From: Pseudolabrys sp.
GTDB taxonomy: Bacteria; Pseudomonadota; Alphaproteobacteria; Rhizobiales; Xanthobacteraceae
Assembly: GCA_026125925.1 (NCBI GenBank)
Contig: JAHCKF010000064.1
Coordinates: 1-11,885, forward strand
Direction of reading: 5' to 3'
Length of the DNA: 11,885 bases
Shown: positions 1 to 5,741 of the stretch, piece after piece
Layout: every line of letters starts with the position of its first letter
Numbering within the stretch: position 1 is the stretch's first letter
Position numbers and translations under genes: made by a program
Notes under the pieces: model-generated
Told to the model about the DNA's origin: nothing
The model's database searches: none
What the model saw: only the letters and a program-made list of their open reading frames with translations

Positions 1-336
1 CTCGCCGAGCGTGTGGCGGATGCCGTGCTTGCGCGGAATCTCGAAGTCGTATTTCCAGAGCCGATTACGGTCGATGGCGCCGGCGTTGACGACGAAGGAG
101 GCGCCATCGAGCGCTGCCAGGCGGTCGGTCGTCGCTTCGATCGTCAGCCCCGCGCCGGACCGGACGTTCATCAGGTTCGCCAGTTCTGCCACCCGCGCGA
201 GGGTGTCGGCATGCCGGCCCACCAGGGTCAGTGTGCTGCCGGCGAGCTCGCGGCTGGACATGACGTCGCGCAGCATGCTCATGCCGAACGACATGCTGGT
301 CGCGCCGATGAAGGCGATTTTTGCCGTGTTGCCCAT
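1..336 (-). CDS. GH4-family NAD-dependent glycosidase, N-terminal part (cut by window edge)
   Basis: The minus strand reads open from an ATG at 336-334 to the window edge, giving 112 N-terminal residues. Residues 6-16 ([11 protein letters not shown]) form the first strand and glycine turn of a Rossmann fold. After it come [29 protein letters not shown] and [10 protein letters not shown], in the order typical of glycoside hydrolase family 4 (alpha-galactosidase / alpha-glucosidase / 6-phosphoglycosidase type). GH4 enzymes cleave glycosides by an NAD+ and Mn2+ dependent oxidation-elimination route in the cytoplasm. The family's Cys/His metal ligands and the rest of the active site lie beyond the edge, so neither substrate nor activity can be judged. 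A weak GCGGA ribosome site precedes the ATG. The gene is divergent from the SnoaL-like gene, and its link to the aromatic cluster is unclear. The family call is fairly safe; the specificity is not. Confidence 0.8.
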   Translation of the reverse strand, partial: MGNTAKIAFIGATSMSFGMSMLRDVMSSRELAGSTLTLVGRHADTLARVAELANLMNVRSGAGLTIEATTDRLAALDGASFVVNAGAIDRNRLWKYDFEIPRKHGIRHTLGE

Positions 337-470
337 CCAAAATCCGCGACCTTTTACGGCCTTTCGGGGGACAGGTTACGGGACGCCGGCCAATCCTTCT
401 TGACGTACCTCAAGGCTCGGGAAAGTTCCGGTCCTTGCGAAAAGCGGCCGGCCCGACAGCCCGCGGTGCT

Positions 471-530
471 TTTCACAGGTCGAAAAAGCCGGGGAAATCG
501 CGGGGGCCCCCGGCATCGCCCTGCTATCAA
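471..530 (+). promoter_or_regulatory. Candidate IclR-type operator (site 1) and -10 element upstream of the SnoaL-like gene
   Basis: TTTCACAGGTCGAAA at 471-485 is an inverted repeat (TTTC / GAAA, 7-base spacer) that fits the pattern TTTCA-N5-CGAAA seen at two other promoters in this window. A -10-like hexamer TATCAA lies at 525-530, 47 bases after the motif centre. No good -35 box is visible at the expected place, as is usual for activator-dependent promoters. The dyad extends to TTTTC/GAAAA. Assignment to the IclR protein encoded at 1033-1974 is inference. Confidence 0.5.
483..514 (-). terminator. Terminator-like hairpin read on the minus strand
   Basis: On the minus strand GCCGGGG (514-508) can pair with CCCCGGC (494-488) around a 13-base loop, directly followed by TTTTT (487-483). 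This has the layout of an intrinsic terminator. It would stop minus-strand transcripts running on from iclR, antisense through the SnoaL-like gene, before they reach the GH4 gene. The T run also belongs to operator site 1, and an inner GC palindrome (501-512) competes for pairing, so the call is tentative. Confidence 0.35.
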
Positions 531-565
531 CCGGCAACGACGGGCGACGGTACGAAAGGCTGACC

Positions 566-1024
566 ATGCGTATTGACGATGACCGGTTGAGGCTCACGCA
601 GGTTCTGCACGCCTTGCTGATCGACTATTGGCACGACGTCGACCGGAACTGGGGTCGCAACGCGCCCGATTACTACACCGAGGACGCCAAGTTCGTCGGC
701 TCGGCCGCTAGCTACGAGGGCCGCGAGAAGATCCGCGCCTTCTACCAGTGGCGCGAGAGCCGCGGCGACCGGACCGTCGTGCACTCGGTGCAGAACTTCA
801 AGGCGTTCTTCGACGGCGGGCCCGACAAGGCGACCTGCCACTGGTTCATGATGCTGTACGCCGCCGACGGCAAGCCGGTGCTGCCGACGCATCCGCCGAT
901 CCAGATCGCCTACATGACCGACCATCTCGTCTACACGAAGGATGGCTGGAAGGTGACCTACCGCAAGTTCGATCCGCTGTTCGAAGGCGGCACGCCGCCG
1001 ACCAACCCGGTGCTCGACAAGTAG
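566..1024 (+). CDS. SnoaL/NTF2-fold small protein
   Basis: This 152-residue protein has the size and pattern of the SnoaL-like / NTF2-like superfamily (cone-shaped alpha+beta barrel). An N-terminal helix (about 8-22) leads to YWHDVDRN, then YYTEDAKFVG (36-45), the characteristic YEGREKIRAFYQWR segment (50-63), VVHSVQNF (71-78) and strand-rich C-terminal sequence ending in WKVTYRKFDPLF. Members include polyketide cyclases, isomerases, dehydratases and ring-hydroxylating dioxygenase small subunits. No large dioxygenase subunit is nearby, so a stand-alone isomerase or hydratase-like role is more likely than a dioxygenase beta subunit. H23, D24, D40 and H73 are polar residues that could line the pocket. 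The ATG at 566 follows GAAAGG at 554-559. The gene is alone on its strand, preceded by operator site 1, and ends 8 bases from the convergent iclR stop. Substrate unknown. Confidence 0.75.
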   Translation: MRIDDDRLRLTQVLHALLIDYWHDVDRNWGRNAPDYYTEDAKFVGSAASYEGREKIRAFYQWRESRGDRTVVHSVQNFKAFFDGGPDKATCHWFMMLYAADGKPVLPTHPPIQIAYMTDHLVYTKDGWKVTYRKFDPLFEGGTPPTNPVLDK

Positions 1025-1026
1025 CG

Positions 1027-1042
1027 GACGCTTCAGAGCGTC
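1027..1042. terminator. Short hairpin at the convergent SnoaL / iclR junction
   Basis: GACGCT (1027-1032) and AGCGTC (1037-1042) can form a 6-base-pair stem around the loop TCAG, between and overlapping the two convergent gene ends. No T run follows on either strand, so it is at best a weak two-way terminator. It may be chance in GC-rich DNA. Confidence 0.25.
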
Positions 1043-1974
1043 ACGTCGTATTCGCGGTTTGCCGAGGCGTCGAGGTGCGGCCGGTCGCTGATGAAAGCGA
1101 GCGCGTGCTCGATGTTGAGCCGCGTCTCGATCAGCGGCTTCAGTACCATCTTCTTGATGTCCTTCTGCGGTACCGATGAGGTGAAGAAACTTACCGACAT
1201 CACCGCGGCCACCTTGTCCTTCTCCATCAGCGGCACGCCGAAGGTCGTCATGCGCGCCGGCTCCGTGCGCGGGTCGCGCATGGCATAGCCGACGCTGCGC
1301 GCGCGCTTGAGGTGCTCGCGGAAGGCGGTTTCCTCCTGCGGGCCGAATTCTACCGGCATTTCCTTGCGCATGCGCGCGATGTGACGTTCGCGTTCCTCAT
1401 CGCCGCAGAACGCCATATAGGCGCGGCCCATGGCGAAGCGGAACAGGTCCGGACGCTTGCCGAGGACCGTATTGGTGTGCACCACGGGGCTGATGGTGCC
1501 GGTCCAGTACACGATCTCGATGGCGTCGCCGTCGATGACGCCGAGGCCGATCGGCCATTTGATCTGGCGCGTCAGGCCGATGGACAGGGGCCGTGCGATC
1601 TCGATGACCCGCGAGATGCCGCCGTAGCCGGCCGACAGTTCCAGCACCTTCTGCGTGACGCGATAGCCGCCGCACATGTTGTCACGAACCACATAACCTT
1701 CGTGCATCAGAGTCTCGAGCAGCCGCACGATGGTCGGCCGCGGGATCTTGGTCGCGGCGTAAATCGAATTGACCGTGACGATCGACTTCTCGTTCGCCAC
1801 CTTGAGCACATTGAGGGCGCGGCACACGGCGTTGACCGGCGGATAGGAGCGGTCGAGCGGGTTGGTGTGACCGCGCCGGGAATTCGTCCGGCAGTGGATG
1901 TTCGGCGCCCCCAGGCCGGGCACGGTCTCGCTGACCGGCTCCATGCGGGTGAGGTCGCGGACCGCTTTGTTCAC
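1033..1974 (-). CDS. IclR-family transcriptional regulator (MhpR-like)
   Basis: This 313-residue protein has an N-terminal winged helix-turn-helix (about 45-118: VNAVCRALNVL..., the recognition stretch IPRPTIVRLLETL, then the wing GGYRVTQKVLEL) and a C-terminal GAF-like IclR effector domain (about 125-300). The arrangement, including RLLETLMHEGYV and the WPIGLGVID segment, resembles MhpR, the E. coli activator of 3-hydroxyphenylpropionate breakdown. Members bind short palindromes and respond to an aromatic or organic acid. The start is a GTG at 1974-1972, chosen because GGGGGAG lies just upstream (1984-1990); the next ATG (codon 11) has no ribosome site. The first 44 residues are an extra tail before the HTH, unusual for the family. 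The gene is divergent from the cupin-SDR operon. It is the best candidate to bind the TTTCA-N5-CGAAA sites. Family sure; ligand unknown. Confidence 0.92.
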   Translation of the reverse strand: MNKAVRDLTRMEPVSETVPGLGAPNIHCRTNSRRGHTNPLDRSYPPVNAVCRALNVLKVANEKSIVTVNSIYAATKIPRPTIVRLLETLMHEGYVVRDNMCGGYRVTQKVLELSAGYGGISRVIEIARPLSIGLTRQIKWPIGLGVIDGDAIEIVYWTGTISPVVHTNTVLGKRPDLFRFAMGRAYMAFCGDEERERHIARMRKEMPVEFGPQEETAFREHLKRARSVGYAMRDPRTEPARMTTFGVPLMEKDKVAAVMSVSFFTSSVPQKDIKKMVLKPLIETRLNIEHALAFISDRPHLDASANREYDVTL

Positions 1975-2010
1975 CTGACTGATCTCCCCCTGGCGGCGGC
2001 TTTTGCCCGG

Positions 2011-2039
2011 ATCATATCAACGGTCCCGGGACCCGATAA
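2011..2039 (-). promoter_or_regulatory. Candidate iclR promoter with internal palindrome
   Basis: Read on the minus strand, TATGAT (2016-2011) is a 5/6 match to a -10 box and would start transcription about 30 bases before the iclR GTG. A weak -35 (TTATCG, 2039-2034) lies 17 bases upstream. The spacer holds a perfect 12-base palindrome GGTCCCGGGACC (2022-2033), which could be a separate autoregulatory site or a chance GC-rich dyad. Confidence 0.4.
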
Positions 2040-2067
2040 GGCCGCGAGGGTAGCAAAGCGCCATCCA

Positions 2068-2128
2068 TTTCACCCTGCGAAATTCGGCCGCAAGAGCCCT
2101 GCCGCGCCCGGACCCGCCGCCGTAAAAT
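2068..2128 (+). promoter_or_regulatory. Candidate IclR-type operator (site 2) and -10 element upstream of the cupin-SDR operon
   Basis: TTTCACCCTGCGAAA (2068-2082) repeats the TTTCA-N5-CGAAA pattern, here extended to ATTTC/GAAAT. TAAAAT at 2123-2128 is a 5/6 match to a -10 box and starts 48 bases after the motif centre. The site lies in the shared region between iclR and the cupin gene, where a regulator could control both directions. The -35 position is poor. Confidence 0.55.
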
Positions 2129-2173
2129 TGGCGTCCGGTCGCCGTCGGCCGTGCGTGCAGGGAAGTAAACTCT

Positions 2174-3103
2174 ATGTCCGGTGTGTCGAAACGTGCAGCC
2201 TCCAAGTCCGTGTTCCGCGATCAGGAACCGCAGGAGATCAGCCCGGACGGCCTGGCGCGAACCTGGATCACGCGCGGCGGCAATTTCGCCGTCTGCGTTT
2301 CGGAGGTGAAGCCCGGCGCGGTGCTGGCGCGGGCCGACAATCCGGAAGAGTACATGGTGATCGCGCCGCCGGGCGGCGCGTCGCTGACCATCAAGGCGGG
2401 CAGCGAGAAGGTCGAGGCCGAGCCCGAATCCCTCACCATCGTGCCGCCGGGCCCGAGCGAAGTGATCGCGCGCAGCGCCGGCAAGGTCGCGCGCATCTTC
2501 TCCAAGGCGTCGGCCGACGTGATGGCGCAGGCGATCAATAAGGACACCTACGCCGACGGCGCGCCGGAACTGGCGCCACCTGATCTGTGGCCGGAGCCGG
2601 TTGGCGGCTTCAAGCTGCGTCACTATCAATTGGCGCAGTATCTCAACCCGAAGGGCGACCGCATCCAGCCGCGCTGCTTCCGCTCGACCAATATGATGGT
2701 CAACCTGTTCGGCCAGTTCTTCACCCGCAGGCCGACCAATTCGCTCAGCCCGCATTGGCACGACGATTTCGAGCAGGGCTCGCTGTGCTTCGAAGGCACC
2801 TGGATGCACCACATGCGCTACAACTGGGGCGCAGATCTGAGCACCTGGGTGCCGGACGATCACGCCGAGATGCCGACGCCGTCTGTCATCATTATTCCGG
2901 CGCTGGCGATCCACACCAGCCGTTGTATCGGTCAGGACGGACCGTCGAGCTCGCTCTACGACATCTTCTGTCCGCCACGCATGGACTTCGCGTCGAAGAA
3001 GGGCTTTGTCATCAACGAGGACGAGTATCCGCTGCCGGCCGTTCAGGGCGAGCAGAAGATCAAGACCGGCGGCACGTTGCTGAGCTGGCAGAAGCCGGGC
3101 TGA
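2174..3103 (+). CDS. Bicupin-like metalloprotein, unknown function
   Basis: This 309-residue protein appears to have two cupin-like halves. The N-terminal half (about 25-110; DNPEEYMVIAPP, SLTIVPPGPSE) has the fold's strand pattern but no HxH metal motif. The C-terminal half (about 150-270) carries a classical site: H194-W-H196, E200 in PHWHDDFEQG, and H247 in IPALAIHTSRC. These fit the HxH...E...H ligands of Fe(II), Mn(II) or other metals in cupin dioxygenases, isomerases and lyases. No signal peptide is seen, so it is probably cytoplasmic. The ATG at 2174 follows AGGGAAG at about 2159-2165. The SDR gene follows after 43 bases, so the two are likely one transcript from operator site 2. It could act on a peripheral aromatic or hydroxyacid intermediate, or be a sensor-like protein. 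I do not recognise a characterised relative. Confidence 0.7.
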   Translation: MSGVSKRAASKSVFRDQEPQEISPDGLARTWITRGGNFAVCVSEVKPGAVLARADNPEEYMVIAPPGGASLTIKAGSEKVEAEPESLTIVPPGPSEVIARSAGKVARIFSKASADVMAQAINKDTYADGAPELAPPDLWPEPVGGFKLRHYQLAQYLNPKGDRIQPRCFRSTNMMVNLFGQFFTRRPTNSLSPHWHDDFEQGSLCFEGTWMHHMRYNWGADLSTWVPDDHAEMPTPSVIIIPALAIHTSRCIGQDGPSSSLYDIFCPPRMDFASKKGFVINEDEYPLPAVQGEQKIKTGGTLLSWQKPG

Positions 3104-3146
3104 GCCGTTTCATCCGCTTTAATCGATATCGACAGTCAGAGGATTC

Positions 3147-3899
3147 ATGAAGGAAGTAGTCATCGTCACGGGCGCGAGCAGCGGCATCGGCGCCGCAACC
3201 GCGCGTCTGCTCGGCGCCGCCGGCGCCAGCGTCGTCGTCAACTACAACAGCTCGAAGGATCTCGCCGACGGCGTTGTCGCCGATATCGAGAAGCTCGGCG
3301 GCAAGGCCATCGCGGTCAAGGCCAATATGGGCGTCGAAGCGGACATCGTCCGCATGTTCGAGACGACCGACAAGACCTTCGGCCCGATCACCGGCCTGGT
3401 CAACAATGCCGGCGTCAATGGACCGCATCACCGCACCGCCGATACCTATGATTTTCAGGAGGCGATGGACATCTACGCGGTCAACGCCATCGGCGTGCTG
3501 ATCTGTTGCCGCGAGGGCATCAAGCGCATGTCGACCAAACTCGGCGGCAAGGGCGGCTCAATCGTCAACATCTCGTCGATCGGCGCGCTCACCGGCTCGC
3601 CGGGGCGCTTCATCCACTATGCCGGCTCCAAGGCCGCCGTGGACACGATGACCAAGGGGCTCGCCGTCGAGGTCGCCCGCGACGGCGTCCGCATCAATTC
3701 CATCCGCCCGGGAATGGTCGATACGCCGATCCACGCCAAGGCCGGGCAGGCGGATCGCGTCAAGGAATTCGCCGCCAAAAATCCGCTCGGCCGCGCCGGC
3801 CGGCCGGAGGAAGTGGCCGAGGCGATCATCTGGCTGCTGTCGGACAAGGCCTCGCTGGTCACCGGCGCGGTGCTCGATGTGATGGGCGCTCAGCGCTGA
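3147..3899 (+). CDS. Short-chain dehydrogenase/reductase (classical SDR, FabG-like)
   Basis: This 250-residue protein is of ordinary length for a classical SDR. Visible motifs are the nucleotide-binding TGASSGIG (8-15), NNAG (86-89), N113, the serine in NISSIG (S144), the catalytic YxxxK (Y158, K162) and the RPGMVDT segment (about 187-193). Such enzymes oxidise or reduce a hydroxyl/keto group with NAD(H) or NADP(H). After strand 2 the residues are NYNSS, with no acidic residue at the usual NAD-selecting place, so NADP(H) is possible. The ATG at 3147 has AGAGGA at 3138-3143. It lies 43 bases after the cupin gene and probably shares its transcript. A 171-base regulatory gap separates it from the transporter. 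The likely role is a peripheral oxidation or reduction in the same pathway; substrate not known. Confidence 0.88.
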   Translation: MKEVVIVTGASSGIGAATARLLGAAGASVVVNYNSSKDLADGVVADIEKLGGKAIAVKANMGVEADIVRMFETTDKTFGPITGLVNNAGVNGPHHRTADTYDFQEAMDIYAVNAIGVLICCREGIKRMSTKLGGKGGSIVNISSIGALTGSPGRFIHYAGSKAAVDTMTKGLAVEVARDGVRINSIRPGMVDTPIHAKAGQADRVKEFAAKNPLGRAGRPEEVAEAIIWLLSDKASLVTGAVLDVMGAQR

Positions 3900-3925
3900 C
3901 GGCATTCGTTGCCGCGGGGCGCATG

Positions 3926-3985
3926 TTTCATTGTCCGAAACAGTGCATTAGCGCCGGTGGGACAGGCCGGAAACTGCACTAGCAT
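3926..3985 (+). promoter_or_regulatory. Candidate IclR-type operator (site 3) and -10 element upstream of tctC
   Basis: TTTCATTGTCCGAAA (3926-3940) is the third TTTCA-N5-CGAAA copy and the most symmetrical, extending to TGTTTC-N7-GAAACA (3924-3942). A -10-like TAGCAT (3980-3985) starts 47 bases after its centre, the same distance as at sites 1 and 2. Transcription from here would leave a leader of about 80 bases before tctC. An IclR-type activator is the inferred ligand. Confidence 0.55.
3935..3983 (+). repeat. Imperfect direct repeat pair in the tctC leader region
   Basis: GAAACAGTGCATTAGC (3937-3952) and GAAACTGCACTAGC (3970-3983) match apart from a two-base gap and one change. Their TGCA(T/C)TAGC parts are 31 bases apart, about three helical turns. 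The first copy begins with the right half of operator site 3, and the second runs into the -10 element. AGTGC (3942-3946) and GCACT (3976-3980) can also pair as an inverted repeat. This may be a second binding site for the regulator. Confidence 0.35.
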
Positions 3986-4070
3986 CGCGGCTCATCGGTC
4001 CGGTCGCCATGACGAAGCAAAACAAGCGCGCTATCGGGCCCAAGAAAGTAATGATCAGGGAGGAAAGCAG

Positions 4071-5057
4071 ATGACGCGCATCACTTTGGGAATACGTAAA
4101 CTTGCGGCGGTGGCCGCCATCCTCGGCGCAACCGCGGCGTTCGCCGGCGGCGCCGCCACGGCGCAGCAATATCCGGCGAAGAATATCACTGCCATCGTGC
4201 CGTTCGCGGCCGGTGGCGGCGCCGACACCCAGACCCGCATCTGGGGCGGCGCGATTGCGCCGATCATCGGCCACCGCATCATCGTCGAGAACAATGGCGC
4301 GGCTGCCGGCATTCCCGGCACCAAGCAGGGCATCGCCGCCGAGCCGGACGGTTACACCGTTCTGATGGGCGTCGCCTCGACCATCGCGATCAATCCCTTC
4401 ACCAACAAGGCCGCCGACTACAAACCGCTCGAGGATCTCCGCGCGGTGGCGATGATCGGCTACACGCCCTACGTCCTCGTGGTGGCGAATAATCTCAACA
4501 TCAAGTCCTTCCCGGAGTTGATGAAATACGGCAAGGAGAATCCCGGCAAGCTGACTTATGCGAGCTGGACCAGCGTCGGCAACCTGGCACGTCAGGGGCT
4601 GGAGCTGCGCTCCGGGCTGGCCATGACCATGGTACCGTACAAGGGCTCGGTTGACGCCATCAACGACGTCGTCGCCGGCCGTGCCTCGGCGACCATCGCC
4701 GACAGCGGTTCGATCATGCCGTTCATCAAGGCCGGCAGCGTTACCCCGATCGCCATCACCACGGCGCAGAAATCGACGTCGTTGCCCAATGTGCCGACGA
4801 TCGACGAGCTGGGCGTCAAGGACTATGTCATCGACTCCTGGGTCGCGATGTTCGTGCCGAAGAAGACACCCGACGACATTGTCGAATATCTCAACAAGAA
4901 GACGCGCGAAGCGATCAAGTCCAAGGCCGTGCAAGATCGCTACGCCGAGGTCGCGATCGAGACGCTCGACCTCAGCGCCGCCGAAACGCAGACCTTCATG
5001 GAGCGACAGAGCAAGAACTGGAAGTCTCTGGTCGAGCAGGTCGCAGCGAAGAAGTAG
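4071..5057 (+). CDS. tctC: Tripartite tricarboxylate transporter substrate-binding protein (TctC / Bug family)
   Basis: This 328-residue periplasmic binding protein belongs to the TctC/Bug family, which captures carboxylic acids and related compounds for a TctAB pump. An N-terminal signal peptide is clear: RK at 9-10, a hydrophobic core to about residue 25, and a likely cut after A31 (ATA/QQ). Mature sequence opens with YPAKNITAIVPFAAGGGADTQTR, carrying the family's ligand-binding loop, and continues with the usual TDGY-like EPDGYTVLMG, YKGSVDAINDVVAG and LPNVPTIDELG motifs. The reading frame extends upstream to 3909. The ATG at 4071 is chosen because AGGGAGGAAAG lies just before it and the signal peptide begins there. 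The gene is first in a tctC-tctB-tctA operon behind operator site 3. Its ligand is unknown; an aromatic or hydroxy acid would suit the neighbours. Confidence 0.93.
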   Translation: MTRITLGIRKLAAVAAILGATAAFAGGAATAQQYPAKNITAIVPFAAGGGADTQTRIWGGAIAPIIGHRIIVENNGAAAGIPGTKQGIAAEPDGYTVLMGVASTIAINPFTNKAADYKPLEDLRAVAMIGYTPYVLVVANNLNIKSFPELMKYGKENPGKLTYASWTSVGNLARQGLELRSGLAMTMVPYKGSVDAINDVVAGRASATIADSGSIMPFIKAGSVTPIAITTAQKSTSLPNVPTIDELGVKDYVIDSWVAMFVPKKTPDDIVEYLNKKTREAIKSKAVQDRYAEVAIETLDLSAAETQTFMERQSKNWKSLVEQVAAKK

Positions 5058-5093
5058 ACAGAGCCGGCGAACGGATTCGGAGGCGCGCCGATC

Positions 5094-5741
5094 ATGACCA
5101 CTCAGCCGATCGGGGAGCGGCAGGCGGCCGCCGTTCCCCGCCATCTGCGGATCGACGTGATCGGCGGCGCGCTGATCGTGCTTCTGGCCATCGCGGTGTG
5201 GCTCGGCGCCACCGAGCTCGACGCCGGCGCGCTGTCGCGCATCGGCACCGGCGCGTTGCCTAAGGGCCTGGCCGTCATTCTGTTCGTCGCCGGCGTCGTC
5301 ATCCTGCTCAAAGGCCTGGTGCAATCCAACGAGACGGCCGAGCGCTTCTATGTCTCGGTGCGGCCGATGGCGATCGTCATCGCCGCGATCATGGTGTTCG
5401 GGCTGTTCATCCGCGGCGGTGATTTCGGCCTGTTCTCGACGCCGCAGCTCGGACTGATAGTGGTCGGCCCGCTGACGGTCTTCATCGCCGGCAGTGCGAC
5501 GCCGGACATGAATGCCAGGCAACTGGTCGTACTGTCCTTCGGGCTGACGGCGGCGATGCTGCTGGTGTTCATGGATCTGCTCAGCGTCACGATCCCGGTG
5601 TTCCCGAAATTCATTCAGGAGCCGCTGACGCTATCGATCGGCATCGACTTCCTCGTCAGGCTTGCTTATCTCGCTTATGGCGTGCTGGCCGCGATGCTGT
5701 ACGTCATCTTCTTCGGCTTGCCGGAGCGGCGGCGTGGCTGA
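5094..5741 (+). CDS. tctB: Tripartite tricarboxylate transporter small membrane subunit (TctB)
   Basis: This is a 215-residue inner-membrane protein. Hydrophobic segments lie at about 20-40 (IDVIGGALIVLLAIAVWLG), 56-76, 90-108, 115-135, 143-165 and 185-208. The IGTGALPKGLAVILFVAGVV stretch after the first segment is typical of TctB. TctB pairs with the large TctA channel subunit and the TctC binding protein in ion-driven uptake. At 215 residues it is longer than the usual 150-180, with extra membrane segments near the C-terminus. The ATG at 5094 follows GGAGG at 5079-5083. It lies 36 bases after tctC, and its last codons overlap the start of tctA. Identity rests on context, size and hydrophobic profile more than on strong motifs. 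Confidence 0.88.
   Translation: MTTQPIGERQAAAVPRHLRIDVIGGALIVLLAIAVWLGATELDAGALSRIGTGALPKGLAVILFVAGVVILLKGLVQSNETAERFYVSVRPMAIVIAAIMVFGLFIRGGDFGLFSTPQLGLIVVGPLTVFIAGSATPDMNARQLVVLSFGLTAAMLLVFMDLLSVTIPVFPKFIQEPLTLSIGIDFLVRLAYLAYGVLAAMLYVIFFGLPERRRG

Noticed and set aside
400..405. TTGACG as a possible -35 box upstream of the SnoaL gene
   Set aside because: No acceptable -10 hexamer lies 15-19 bases downstream.
501..512. Perfect 12-base palindrome CGGGGGCCCCCG
   Set aside because: Pure G/C run with no loop in a GC-rich region; it is more likely chance or part of the proposed hairpin than a separate site.
1312..2541. Plus-strand open frame (409 codons) opposite iclR and into the cupin gene
   Set aside because: It lies antisense to a clear IclR gene and out of frame with the cupin, and its sequence has no recognisable domain.
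2012..2914. Minus-strand open frame (300 codons) over the iclR promoter region and cupin gene
   Set aside because: Composition is typical of a shadow frame, and it would cover the divergent promoter region.
3909..4070. Upstream extension of tctC to an ATG-like start at 3909
   Set aside because: It would put a non-signal sequence before a clear signal peptide and translate through the proposed operator; the ATG at 4071 has a strong ribosome site.
3948..5522. Long minus-strand open frame (524 codons) opposite tctC and tctB
   Set aside because: Repetitive Arg/His/Asp-rich translation without family features; the plus strand encodes recognisable TctC and TctB.
5662..5733. Upstream ATG for tctA inside tctB
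   Set aside because: The added residues are Cys/Ser-rich and unlike TctA N-termini; GTG 5734 has a GGAG site and gives the usual beginning.
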